NCBI GenBank assembly: GCA_029006155.1
Contig: JAQXGF010000027.1
Span: 118,491 to 182,490 of the forward strand
DNA from: Lachnospiraceae bacterium
GTDB lineage: Bacteria; Bacillota; Clostridia; Lachnospirales; Lachnospiraceae
Length of the DNA: 64,000 nucleotides
Direction: 5' to 3'
Numbering within the stretch: position 1 is the first letter of the stretch; each line of letters opens with the position of its first letter. The notes beneath the pieces were generated by a model. It was not told where the DNA came from, searched no databases, and saw only the letters and a list, made by a program, of their open reading frames with translations. Below, piece by piece: positions 18,010-24,903 of this stretch. Both the position numbers and the translations under genes were made by a program.

Positions 18010-18521
18010 ACCGGACTTCCTGTATGAATCAAAATCCACAGATGTACCATGCACGGAATTGTCGGACTTCGAATCCGGCAATGGGGAGACCTGTGCAGGA
18101 GAGTGGATGCGGGATGGATCATTGTGGCGGAAATCCACAGACATCGAGAACTGCCAGGGCAAATGAATGCGGGAATCCGACGGTGCAAAAGTCTGCACAG
18201 CCGGGCGAATGCAAAATGGAAGGGAGGATGGAGAACCGAGATCTCTCGTCCGAGATTCCGACTGGCAGTCGGAGTCAGCTGTTGAATTATATCAATGAAG
18301 TGAGCTTTGCCGCTTATGATGCGCTGCTTTTCCTTGATACGCATCCAGACGATGCAGATGCGCTGGCATATTTTCGCAAATACAGCCGGATGCGCAATGC
18401 GGCATTGAAAGAGTACGAGCGGCTTTACGGCCCGCTGACCTTAGATACCGCGAGCGATTCCATCCGCGACTCTTTTGTCTGGAACCAGCAGCCGTGGCCG
18501 TGGGAAGGAGGTGCCTGCTAG
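18006..18521 (+). CDS. cotJB: Spore coat protein CotJB with a cysteine-rich N-terminal extension
   Basis: Residues about 90-171 are a typical CotJB (LLNYINEVSFAAYDALLFLD...KEYERLYGPLTLDTA...PWPWEGG). Ahead of this is an extra segment of about 90 residues, rich in asparagine, arginine and cysteine, with cysteines at 6, 19, 35, 40, 55 and 69. CotJB proteins are usually just under 90 residues, so this one is doubled in length. AAAGGAGGG lies 8-16 bases before the ATG at 18006. Cysteine-rich segments are common in spore coat proteins, where they can cross-link; that role here is inference. cotJC follows with no gap. Confidence 0.88.
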   Translation: MNRTSCMNQNPQMYHARNCRTSNPAMGRPVQESGCGMDHCGGNPQTSRTARANECGNPTVQKSAQPGECKMEGRMENRDLSSEIPTGSRSQLLNYINEVSFAAYDALLFLDTHPDDADALAYFRKYSRMRNAALKEYERLYGPLTLDTASDSIRDSFVWNQQPWPWEGGAC

Positions 18522-18635
18522 ATGTGGAATTATGAGAAGCGTCTGGAATATCCAGTTAATATCACGACACCGAATGCAAAAATTGCACAGATCATTCTCA
18601 GTCAATATGGCGGACCGGACTACAAGTTCTTATAA
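18522..18635 (+). pseudogene. cotJC: cotJC, 5' part, interrupted by the intervening element
   Basis: The ATG at 18522 directly follows the cotJB stop and has AAGGAGG at 18505-18511. The first 30 codons encode a normal CotJC start (MWNYEKRLEYPVNITTPNAK...SQYG). At 18612 the reading passes into the element and ends after seven more codons at a TAA (18633-18635), giving a 37-residue stub. The missing 177 codons resume in the correct frame at 34489. The four-helix di-manganese domain lies almost entirely in the missing part, so the stub cannot function. Confidence 0.95.
18606..18635. other. attL of the cotJC intervening element
   Basis: The shared GGACC is at 18612-18616; the proposed crossover dinucleotide is GG at 18612-18613. 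To its right is the element-side arm, ending in CAAGTTCTTATAA (18623-18635), the exact inverse of the arm at attR. To its left is cotJC coding sequence. Confidence 0.9.
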
Positions 18636-18699
18636 GTACCTCAAAAAAGCCTTATTTTATGCGGACTTCAAAGTTTTCTCGAAAGTGCAATAAAAGCAA

Positions 18700-20171
18700 T
18701 TATGTGCCAGATGAGCTAGAACAGTACAAGAAAAATGTCAATGTGTTGCTTTCTCGATCCCACACAATTTTCTCTACAATCGACCGCATAAAGCACCCTT
18801 TCGTCTCATAATCGACCGCATCGCTTCGGATGATATCATACACGGTGCGGATCTTTTCCAGCATCTCAGCCTTGTGCTCTGTCGGGTCCGGAGCAGGAGA
18901 GTCAGACTCTGCAGCTTCCAGTTCCTGAATCAGACCGGCGATCCGCGCGGCTTCTGCCGTCAGGCGCTCCCGATTTTCTTTATATTCTTCCAGCGAATCA
19001 ATTCCAGCTTCATATGCTTCCCTGATGCGGGCTTTCCGCTGATCGATCTTTGCTAATTCCTTCTCATATAAAGCCTTTTCGTCCGGCAGCTCCGGCTCAT
19101 CCGACTCAGAGGTGCGGTAGGCAAAAGAGAAGTCTGCACCATCGAGCAGCTGCTCGAAATATTTCAATACGCCATCGATGAGCTGCCGTTCATTGATGCT
19201 GTTCGTCCCCGGATGCATTCCCTTCGCATATTTCCAGCAGGAAAAGAACGGATACTGTGATGACCGGTTGTAGCCGAGTGACGCGCCGCAGGTAGAGCAT
19301 TTGACAAGCCCGGACAGCCAGTGTGCGCATCCGGCCAGTTCCCGACGGTTCTTTGGTCGGTAGGTCGCATCCAGCCGGTCATTGGCCGCCTGAAAGAGCT
19401 CTGGACTGATGAACGTCTCATGCGTGCCATCCCGCTCGATGTCATTCCAGATGACCTTGCCTATGTAGAAGCGGTTCCGGAGTATAATATTGATATTCCT
19501 GTTTTCAAACCGGTTGCCGCGCTTGGTGAGCAGCTTCCGCTTGTTCAGCTGCCGTGCAATTCCGGTGGGATCCTTATGATGGTTTACGTACTGGTCGAAG
19601 ATATATTTGACGATCTCGGCCTCTTCCGGAACGACGACAAAAGGCTGCCCGTGGCCAACGGCCGCGTAGCCGAGAGAGGGCGTCGCCTGATACCCGCCGC
19701 GCATGGCTTTTTCTGTCATGCCACGTATGACCTCGCCGGACAAGTTGATCGAATAGTATTCGTCCATCCACTCAATGATCCGTTCGATCAGGCTGCCAAA
19801 CGGGCCATCGATCAGTGGCTCTGTGATGCTCACGACATCGATGCCGTGCTGCTTCTTGAGCATGGACTTGTAGACGATCGATTCTTCCTGATTCCGGGCG
19901 AACCGGCTGAACTTCCAGACGAGGATCAGAGAGAAAGGCGGCTCATCCGCCTTCGCGATGCTGATCATCTTTTGAAACTCCGGCCTCTTATCCGCCTTCC
20001 GGCCAGAAATGCCGTTCTCTACGAAGATATACTCCGGAGAGATAAAAATATTGTGAGCCTTCGCATAGTCTAGGAGCAACCGCTTCTGGGCGTCTGGCGA
20101 GAGCTCTTCCTGCTTGTCAGTGCTCACCTGACACGGATATATAACGCGCCATAACGCATTGTATTATCCAT
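18700..20171 (-). pseudogene. Large serine recombinase, frameshifted at the catalytic serine
   Basis: With the frame restored the protein would have about 488 residues: a resolvase catalytic domain (about 1-165), a recombinase domain (about 170-275), a zinc-ribbon-like segment with CSTC, and a coiled coil (about 355-440). The start at 20171 has a strong GGGGGTGG site and encodes MDNTMRYGALYIRV, where the family continues STDKQEELSPDAQ. At 20124-20129 five extra bases intervene, so translation from that start stops after 15 residues at a TGA. A GTG at 20127 reopens the frame but has no ribosome binding site and lacks the first beta strand. A SpoIVCA-like excisionase role is inferred from position at the element end. 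Confidence 0.88.
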
Positions 20172-20190
20172 TAAGACCACCCCCTTTGAA

Positions 20191-20219
20191 AAGATATGTA
20201 AAATGGGTATAAAAAATAC
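20191..20219 (-). promoter_or_regulatory. Possible sigma-E-like promoter of the recombinase gene
   Basis: On the minus strand, GTATTTTT (20212-20219) and CATATCTT (20191-20198) are spaced 13 bases, and the recombinase ATG is 20 bases further on. The match to the mother-cell consensus is partial; no sigma-A promoter is evident in this position. It would suit a sporulation-timed recombinase. Confidence 0.3.
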
Positions 20220-20223
20220 ACCC

Positions 20224-20345
20224 TATACAAATCAAAGAAGGATGTGGTATAATCTTCTTGCTTAGGGAAGATTTTACACAGCCATCTTTGATGCTGTACA
20301 GAATCTGCATGGCCGTCCGGTGTTGGTAGCACCGGGCGGTTTTTG
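20224..20345 (+). ncRNA. Candidate small RNA, divergent from the recombinase gene
   Basis: TATACA (20224-20229) and an extended -10 element TGGTATAAT (TATAAT at 20248-20253) form a promoter with 18-base spacing. A strong terminator follows: a 10-bp stem (20313-20322 with 20330-20339) and TTTTT. The transcript would be about 85 nucleotides, from near 20260, with no ORF of note and a further possible GCCAT/ATGGC stem. Both genes around it are on the minus strand, so the terminator serves this transcript and not theirs. Confidence 0.55.
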
Positions 20346-20367
20346 CGTTATAAAGTTATAAAACAAG

Positions 20368-20595
20368 TTACTGACGCAGCGGAGCTCCAGCATTATCTTT
20401 GAAACCGCCAAGGGCGACTTTGACTGTATCGTAGATCCAGCCAATGCCGAAAAGGTTGAAAGTGAATAAAGCGATGATTCCACGCATAATTCTTCCAACA
20501 TAGAAGTAGTGAGCGCCCATCCATCCAAGAAAGATGCAGAGGAGCAGTGCAGTTGTTTTGCTTTTGTCGCTTGTGGTTGTTACATAGTTTGCCAT
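20368..20595 (-). CDS. TM2 domain membrane protein
   Basis: The 75-residue protein has the TM2 signature: a first helix ending LGWMGAHYFYVGR, then a second helix (IIALFTFNLFGIGWIYDTVKVA). TM2 proteins are small two-helix membrane proteins of unknown function, common in prophages and hosts. AAAGGAG precedes the ATG by 9 bases. Confidence 0.88.
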   Translation of the reverse strand: MANYVTTTSDKSKTTALLLCIFLGWMGAHYFYVGRIMRGIIALFTFNLFGIGWIYDTVKVALGGFKDNAGAPLRQ

Positions 20596-20644
20596 AGTAG
20601 TAATCTCCTTTATTTTAAAATTTTAATGCTTTAAGTTTTTTGTC

Positions 20645-21715
20645 TCAGCGCAGCCGCAGATAATGCTTTAACTGGCTGAGAAGATAGGTATTCCATTTTG
20701 AAACGTCAAAAAAGCTTTCAGTGATCATTTCTGACACTATTGTGCTGAAAACATTTGGCGGAATTATTAGATCTTTCAGCAGATATTGGCTGTATATACT
20801 ATTTAAGATATTCCGCAGGTGCATATTTTGATGTTCGGCAACATAAAAAGCATCACTGGGTGCCAATACGTGATGATTCTTTTCCGATTCATACATCTCT
20901 TTTGCGGCTGTGGAAAAAGATTGATATTGAAGAAAAAAACTCAGCTGCTGAAAAGAATATACATAGTTTACATCAAAATATTTTACAATCAGAAATTCAC
21001 GTAGAGCGTTATCTGAATCACCGGTAGCTTCGTACAATTCGTGCAAAACGAGATGGTAATGTCGATTGTATTTATCGCCATCTACTTTTTCGTTGTATAA
21101 GAATATTAAAATCTTTTCGCAATCGTCAGTGTAACATAGTGAAGCCTTCGCACGTTCATATTCTTCAAGTGTTACTCCGTATTTGGTATATCTGTGAAAA
21201 CGAATATAATCTTTATGCTGTTCTAAGAAATCACGTCCTTTAAGGGATAAAGAATAGCGAGGAGGTTCATTCTTGAAAAAAGAGAATAAATCTTCCATGT
21301 CTACATCAGACAGGACTTGGCTTATTAACTCTTCTTTTTTTCCAGATACTTTCAAACCGTAAGACCGGAGTATTTGTTGAAGATCAGAAACTTTTAAGGT
21401 AGTAAGAAGCTGCGAAAGGGAAGAGAGCTCCAGAAAGCCTTCGTCAATTAACTGCTGATGTAACAGTCTGGGATTTGTTAAGCCGCATTCTCGCTCATAG
21501 TATAAAGAATATTGGGCTGGGATTGGCTCTACATTTCCGTATGCCTTCAACATCAGAGTAATTGCATAGTCCCTATATGGAAATTTTAGATCTGCAGGAG
21601 AAGCAATAGCTGCAGATTCAGATACATTTTCATCTTGCAACGAAACCTTTATGTTCAGAGAACTTTGCGGCTTTAGCACACCTAATATCTTTTGTAATAC
21701 AGACAATGCATTCAC
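20645..21715 (-). CDS. SAP-domain protein of unknown function
   Basis: The product is up to 356 residues. Residues about 105-140 read LKVSDLQQILRSYGLKVSG followed by KKEELISQVL, matching the SAP helix-extension-helix motif that binds nucleic acid. The remaining C-terminal 200 residues are helical and unrecognised. The longest frame starts at GTG 21715, but AGAGG lies only 1-2 bases before that codon and 8 bases before a TTG at codon 4 (21706), so the TTG start is more likely. AT-rich and probably phage accessory cargo. Confidence 0.65.
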   Translation of the reverse strand: MNALSVLQKILGVLKPQSSLNIKVSLQDENVSESAAIASPADLKFPYRDYAITLMLKAYGNVEPIPAQYSLYYERECGLTNPRLLHQQLIDEGFLELSSLSQLLTTLKVSDLQQILRSYGLKVSGKKEELISQVLSDVDMEDLFSFFKNEPPRYSLSLKGRDFLEQHKDYIRFHRYTKYGVTLEEYERAKASLCYTDDCEKILIFLYNEKVDGDKYNRHYHLVLHELYEATGDSDNALREFLIVKYFDVNYVYSFQQLSFFLQYQSFSTAAKEMYESEKNHHVLAPSDAFYVAEHQNMHLRNILNSIYSQYLLKDLIIPPNVFSTIVSEMITESFFDVSKWNTYLLSQLKHYLRLR

Positions 21716-21785
21716 CTCTCAAATAGATAATATAGTTCCATTATTTTCCAACATATCATGTGGTATATCTGCACAAGCTATTCCC

Positions 21786-21983
21786 ATGAAAATATTACTG
21801 GAAAAAATAATGCTTGAAAAAAATTTGTCTATCCGCCAGGTAGCGATCGCGACCGGAGTGCCGAAGAGCACTGTCGCGGACATCGCTGCCGAACGAAAAA
21901 GTCCGCGACTGGACACGATGGAGCAGCTCGCCAAAGGTCTGGATGTAAGGATGTCCGACCTGTACGACTCTCCATACAAATGA
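21786..21983 (+). CDS. Small XRE-family helix-turn-helix protein
   Basis: The 65-residue protein is a bare lambda-repressor-like DNA-binding domain: LEKNLSIRQVAIATGVPKST...DTMEQLAKGLDVRMSDLYDSPYK. No ribosome binding site is visible before the ATG at 21786; the sequence GGTATATCT lies upstream and the message may be leaderless or translated weakly. It is convergent with the DUF4160 gene and divergent from the SAP-domain gene. Target unknown. Confidence 0.7.
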   Translation: MKILLEKIMLEKNLSIRQVAIATGVPKSTVADIAAERKSPRLDTMEQLAKGLDVRMSDLYDSPYK

Positions 21984-21995
21984 TGATGCAGATAA

Positions 21996-22274
21996 TCAGC
22001 AATAATAGCTGATATGTCCGAATGTTTCATACCAAAGGTCAAGGATATCTTTATTTCGTGCTTCGATCGTTTGCATAATAGTGCGAAGCTGCCTTGAAGG
22101 GATCTTTGATTTATTATGACATAGCAGACAACCGCCATTCCGGGTGATCCATATCTTAGTGGCAGTAGGTGACGGAACTCCTTCACATACATGCACATGT
22201 ACTGGCTCCAGTGGATCATTTTCATTTACCCAGAAATATACAATGTATCCGCCGATTTTAAAAACCCGAGGCAT
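21996..22274 (-). CDS. DUF4160 protein
   Basis: The 92-residue protein starts MPRVFKIGGYIVYFWVNEND and contains PVHVHVCEG, the diagnostic pattern of DUF4160. This family is often encoded beside DUF2442 proteins and has been proposed as one half of toxin-antitoxin-like pairs; its activity is not established to my knowledge. AGGAGGGAT precedes the ATG at 22274. The start overlaps the 3' end of the upstream 97-residue protein by 17 bases, implying coupling. Confidence 0.8.
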   Translation of the reverse strand: MPRVFKIGGYIVYFWVNENDPLEPVHVHVCEGVPSPTATKIWITRNGGCLLCHNKSKIPSRQLRTIMQTIEARNKDILDLWYETFGHISYYC

Positions 22275-22548
22275 TGTCCATCCCTCCTTCAAATCCGCCC
22301 TCGCGGGCTAGTTGCATGATAATGTGCGCAACAGAAGAGATGTAATCTTGAAAATATTTAATTTCCTCTTCTGAGAAGCCATTTACTTTTTCCCATTTGT
22401 AATCAGGAAGCCAGCAGGTAGCAGAATGAAAACCTTCGAAAACCGGTTTTTCAATACATACCTTGACCTGTTCGCGTCCGTCTTTTTCAATCGCTTCTGA
22501 ATGCACAATCTCCGTGTTGTCATTGAGTGTCATAAATGGATACATCAT
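22258..22548 (-). CDS. Hypothetical 96-residue protein paired with DUF4160
   Basis: The protein (MMYPFMTLNDNTEIVHSE...) is acidic with a central FHSATCWLPDYKWEKVNGFS segment and a helical C-terminus; it ends GGFEGGMDNASGF because its last codons are also the ribosome binding site and start of the DUF4160 gene. ATG 22548 has AAAGGATG ahead of it. Family not recognised. Confidence 0.6.
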   Translation of the reverse strand: MMYPFMTLNDNTEIVHSEAIEKDGREQVKVCIEKPVFEGFHSATCWLPDYKWEKVNGFSEEEIKYFQDYISSVAHIIMQLAREGGFEGGMDNASGF

Positions 22549-22623
22549 AAGCAATCATCCTTTCATTTAGTTATTCGGATATATTGATAATGCAGCTGGC
22601 CGGGCAGGCCAGCTTTTGTTTCC

Positions 22624-22743
22624 TTATAGGCCGAGCTCCTTCAGCAGCTCTTCCTGAGAGATATAAGGCTGATATTCCGGATCCCCAGCTTTATAAGCTT
22701 CGATAGCGGCCAGCTCATCTGGCTCAGGCTCCACTTCTTCCAT
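22624..22743 (-). CDS. Very small acidic protein, antitoxin-tail-like
   Basis: A 39-residue frame (MEEVEPEPDELAAIEAYKAG...) ends YISQEELLKELGL, which resembles the C-terminal end of RelB-like antitoxins. A TTG at 22749, 8 bases after GAGGGA, may be the true start (41 residues). It lies between the DUF2442 gene and the 96-residue gene on the same strand. It may be the surviving tail of an antitoxin or a genuine microprotein. Confidence 0.45.
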   Translation of the reverse strand: MEEVEPEPDELAAIEAYKAGDPEYQPYISQEELLKELGL

Positions 22744-22778
22744 TTCCAAATCAAATTCCCTCTCTCTATGATATTTTT

Positions 22779-23078
22779 TCAAATTGCAGATTGAAGAGCT
22801 GGATAAGCATAGCTGTGCTCATACATATATTCTGGTGCACAGTCAATTTCTTCATTCATCCAAGTGATAGCTCCATGAACAATTTTGAAATTGTTAAAGA
22901 CAGCAGGATCATTTAAAGGAGTAAATACTTCGCCTTTTAAAACGGTAGCATCGAAGACTCTTTGCTCTCCAGAAGAAAAAGTAAGAAGTAACATTTTATC
23001 ACCAGTGATTTTTGCATCCTGTATCTTCAGTAGCTCGTTTGGAGAACCTGCATATAAAATTCCATTTACCTCAAACAT
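22779..23078 (-). CDS. DUF2442 protein
   Basis: The 99-residue protein has the DUF2442 layout: FDATVLKGEVFTPLNDPAVFN followed by HGAITWMNEEIDCAPEYMYE. The family commonly neighbours DUF4160. Here the two are separated by two small genes on the same strand. GGGGAGGT precedes the ATG. Confidence 0.78.
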   Translation of the reverse strand: MFEVNGILYAGSPNELLKIQDAKITGDKMLLLTFSSGEQRVFDATVLKGEVFTPLNDPAVFNNFKIVHGAITWMNEEIDCAPEYMYEHSYAYPALQSAI

Positions 23079-23100
23079 ATGACACCTCCCCTCGATGAAT

Positions 23101-23562
23101 TCAAGTCACCCGTTTCATCACAGCAAGCGCCGGTATGAAGAAAACGATATAATTATCGCATTCAACACAGATTCCGTATTTGCTGCGGTAGCAGTTGAGC
23201 GCATCTTGTAAAAATTCTTCTGTTACATTTAGGTATTCTGCCATTTCGGAAGCATTCCGGCAGCCATGTTCGTATGCGCGGATAATTCCGATCAGTCCAA
23301 TCTGGTGATTATAAGCCCATAACCGCGCCCGGAGCTCCTGCTTCCGGTTTGTAACTTCGTTCTGGTCAAGAATATTCCCGGACGTTGTATAATAATGACC
23401 GAGTTCTTCAGCAAGGACACAGGCTTTTTCTGTATGCGTAGAAATATTTTTGCGGATCGCGATCCGTTTATTTATCAAAAGTCCGTCAGACGTTTGGAGT
23501 GGTTGCTCCTTTACGAGAAGTCCTTCTTGGTCTGCAGCAGTGAGTAGATCTTCATAAGTCAA
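23101..23562 (-). CDS. ImmA/IrrE-family protein with altered metal site
   Basis: The 153-residue product has the ImmA/IrrE core, with LAEELGHYYTT in place of the usual HExxH: the first metal-binding histidine is alanine. Such AEELGH variants occur in phage proteins of this family. Active ImmA proteases cleave phage repressors to trigger induction. The start is a TTG at 23562, 7 bases after GGAGG and giving the family start (TYEDLLTAADQEG); the longer TTG frame to 23586 has no binding site. It is 22 bases upstream of the DUF2442 gene in the same direction. Confidence 0.72.
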   Translation of the reverse strand: MTYEDLLTAADQEGLLVKEQPLQTSDGLLINKRIAIRKNISTHTEKACVLAEELGHYYTTSGNILDQNEVTNRKQELRARLWAYNHQIGLIGIIRAYEHGCRNASEMAEYLNVTEEFLQDALNCYRSKYGICVECDNYIVFFIPALAVMKRVT

Positions 23563-23601
23563 GGTGTGTCCTCCACTGATACTCAATTAGAAAGAAAAAT
23601 A

Positions 23602-23680
23602 TTGACAAATTTCTTTTTATATTTGATAATAAATATGAGCCACTGAAAGCATAGATATGCCGTAGGTGGTGTTTTATTTT
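23602..23680 (+). promoter_or_regulatory. Plus-strand promoter with an immediate hairpin and T-rich stretch
   Basis: TTGACA (23602-23607) and GATAAT (23625-23630) are spaced 17 bases. Just downstream, GCATA-GA-TATGC (23649-23660) nests inside GCCAC/GTGGT (23639-23643 with 23666-23670), followed by GTTTTATTTT. This would give a transcript of about 45 nucleotides, opposite to the genes on both sides. It may be a tiny RNA or chance. Confidence 0.35.
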
Positions 23681-23693
23681 AAATCGGTTTCAT

Positions 23694-23921
23694 TTAGGCA
23701 GACTGTTTATAATCAACAACTGCAATTTCCGTAAGCATTCCCTTGACTTTTTGGACAATATCCTCGATCCTTTCGAGTGTTTCACCATTTAAATATTCCT
23801 CGCCACATTGAGCACATTTTTCACATGGAACATTTTTAATGATAATATAGCACCCGTGATAGTCGGTCATATATGTTGTTGTAGAAGCTTCAACATTGCC
23901 TTTACAGTAAAAACAAGTCAT
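23694..23921 (-). CDS. YgiT-type zinc-finger antitoxin-like protein
   Basis: The 75-residue protein has two CxxC pairs (CFYC near residues 3-6 and CEKCAQCGEEY near 33-43), the N-terminal zinc finger of MqsA/YgiT antitoxins, and a short helical tail without a DNA-binding domain. Its ATG overlaps the stop of the DUF4258 gene (TAATG). Family partners are MqsR or DUF4258 toxins. Confidence 0.85.
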   Translation of the reverse strand: MTCFYCKGNVEASTTTYMTDYHGCYIIIKNVPCEKCAQCGEEYLNGETLERIEDIVQKVKGMLTEIAVVDYKQSA

Positions 23922-24241
23922 TATGCATTCTCCCTTCTGGTTTTGAAATCAGATTCCCATTTATCAATGCTAGGAAAGTATGCTGTTATAAGAAACAATT
24001 CAGATTCATGGTGTCCAATGACAACATGGAGATATTTATTTTCGACGCTCATCCCAAATATTAAACAACTGGGATAAGGGTAATCGTCAGGATACTGTTC
24101 GATAATTTCTCCGTTCATAATGCAGGACATTACATCTTTTAAGAATATGCCACGCTGTTCAAGACGTTTGGCTGCGTGGAGTGTGATACGGATATTCTTG
24201 GGTATACACAGTTTGCGTAATTCGGATATATCTAATGCCAT
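23921..24241 (-). CDS. DUF4258 toxin-like protein
   Basis: The 106-residue protein reads ITLHAAKRLEQRGIFLKDV...EIIEQYPDDYPYPSCLIFG...HVVIGHHESELFLITAYFP, the DUF4258 fold related to MqsR/RelE-type RNases. With the YgiT-like gene it forms a probable type II toxin-antitoxin module in toxin-first order. The ATG at 24241 is preceded by GGGAGGA and lies immediately before the end of the repressor gene, so the pair is co-transcribed with the repressor. Confidence 0.82.
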   Translation of the reverse strand: MALDISELRKLCIPKNIRITLHAAKRLEQRGIFLKDVMSCIMNGEIIEQYPDDYPYPSCLIFGMSVENKYLHVVIGHHESELFLITAYFPSIDKWESDFKTRRENA

Positions 24242-24242
24242 G

Positions 24243-24743
24243 TCATTCCTCCCATTTACTGTCATCGTTCATAAGATCAATATCATGCTGTCGACCTTCC
24301 GCTGTTGTTTCAATATCAGTACGGTCATGCGCAGCAGCAACTTCGTATACCTCATCATCTAGCTGTTGCTTTGTCAGGAGGCTTTTAGAATAGGTAAGGA
24401 CTTTATCCTGATTGCGGGAGGAGAGCTGCAAATATATTTCATTAAGCTCTTTTTGCTTTCCATGAAAACGAAGAATATTTTTTGTAAATTTTTGATATAT
24501 TTCATTAGATGCTTCTTTACCAGAAAAATATGGATCTATTTGCTCCCAGCCCATAAGATAAGCTGGAGTAGTGTCGAGTATTTTAGCGAATTCCATTACT
24601 TTGCTTTGAACAATATCATTCGTTCCATTTTCAATTTTTGCAATAGTTGTTTTACTTTTATATCCGAGTCGTGCAGCGAGTTCTTCCTGTGTCATCCCAA
24701 GTTCTTCGCGTCTTGCTTTTATTCTTTTTCCTATTTCTGGCAT
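24243..24743 (-). CDS. CI-like phage repressor
   Basis: The 166-residue protein has an N-terminal XRE helix-turn-helix (IGKRIKARREELGMTQEELA..., about 1-60) and an acidic helical C-terminus ending in DDSKWEE, with no LexA-type peptidase domain visible. It would silence the divergent promoter by binding the TGATTTAAAATCA sites. Induction may go through the ImmA-like protein, as in ICEBs1, although its metal site looks altered. AAGGAGGT precedes the ATG. Confidence 0.87.
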   Translation of the reverse strand: MPEIGKRIKARREELGMTQEELAARLGYKSKTTIAKIENGTNDIVQSKVMEFAKILDTTPAYLMGWEQIDPYFSGKEASNEIYQKFTKNILRFHGKQKELNEIYLQLSSRNQDKVLTYSKSLLTKQQLDDEVYEVAAAHDRTDIETTAEGRQHDIDLMNDDSKWEE

Positions 24744-24771
24744 ATCGTACCTCCTTATTCGCTACAATTGG

Positions 24772-24879
24772 AATATAACACGAAAATGATTTAAAATCAA
24801 TATTTTTTGAAAAAAATCGAAAAAGAAGTTGACTTTTAATCTACACAATGCTATCATACTTTTAGATGATTTAAAATCA
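24772..24879. promoter_or_regulatory. Divergent phage immunity control region with operators
   Basis: Rightward promoter: TTGACT (24829-24834), 17 bases, TATCAT (24852-24857). Leftward repressor promoter on the minus strand: TTGATT (24795-24800), 17 bases, TATATT (24772-24777). The 13-bp dyad TGATTTAAAATCA occurs at 24787-24799, overlapping the leftward -35 box, and at 24867-24879, just after the rightward start. A degenerate copy (GACTTTTAATC) overlaps the rightward -35 box. Confidence 0.85.
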
Positions 24880-24903
24880 TCAAAAAAGAAAGGAAGTGGA
24901 AAA

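Noticed and set aside
18700..20127. Treating the recombinase as a normal gene with a GTG start
   Set aside because: No ribosome binding site precedes the GTG, the first beta strand of the catalytic domain is missing, and it is found in the other frame right after a strong site at 20171.
20116..20135. Classical programmed -1 frameshift at the recombinase lesion
   Set aside because: No slippery heptamer and no convincing downstream pseudoknot were seen; insertion is the simpler reading.
20313..20345. Terminator of the TM2 gene
   Set aside because: The T-run is on the plus strand, whereas the TM2 gene is on the minus strand and ends at 20368.
22580..22620. AGCTGGCC/GGCCAGCT hairpin as a terminator for the minus-strand small genes
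   Set aside because: The following T-rich stretch is on the plus strand only, and no plus-strand gene reads into it; left unassigned.
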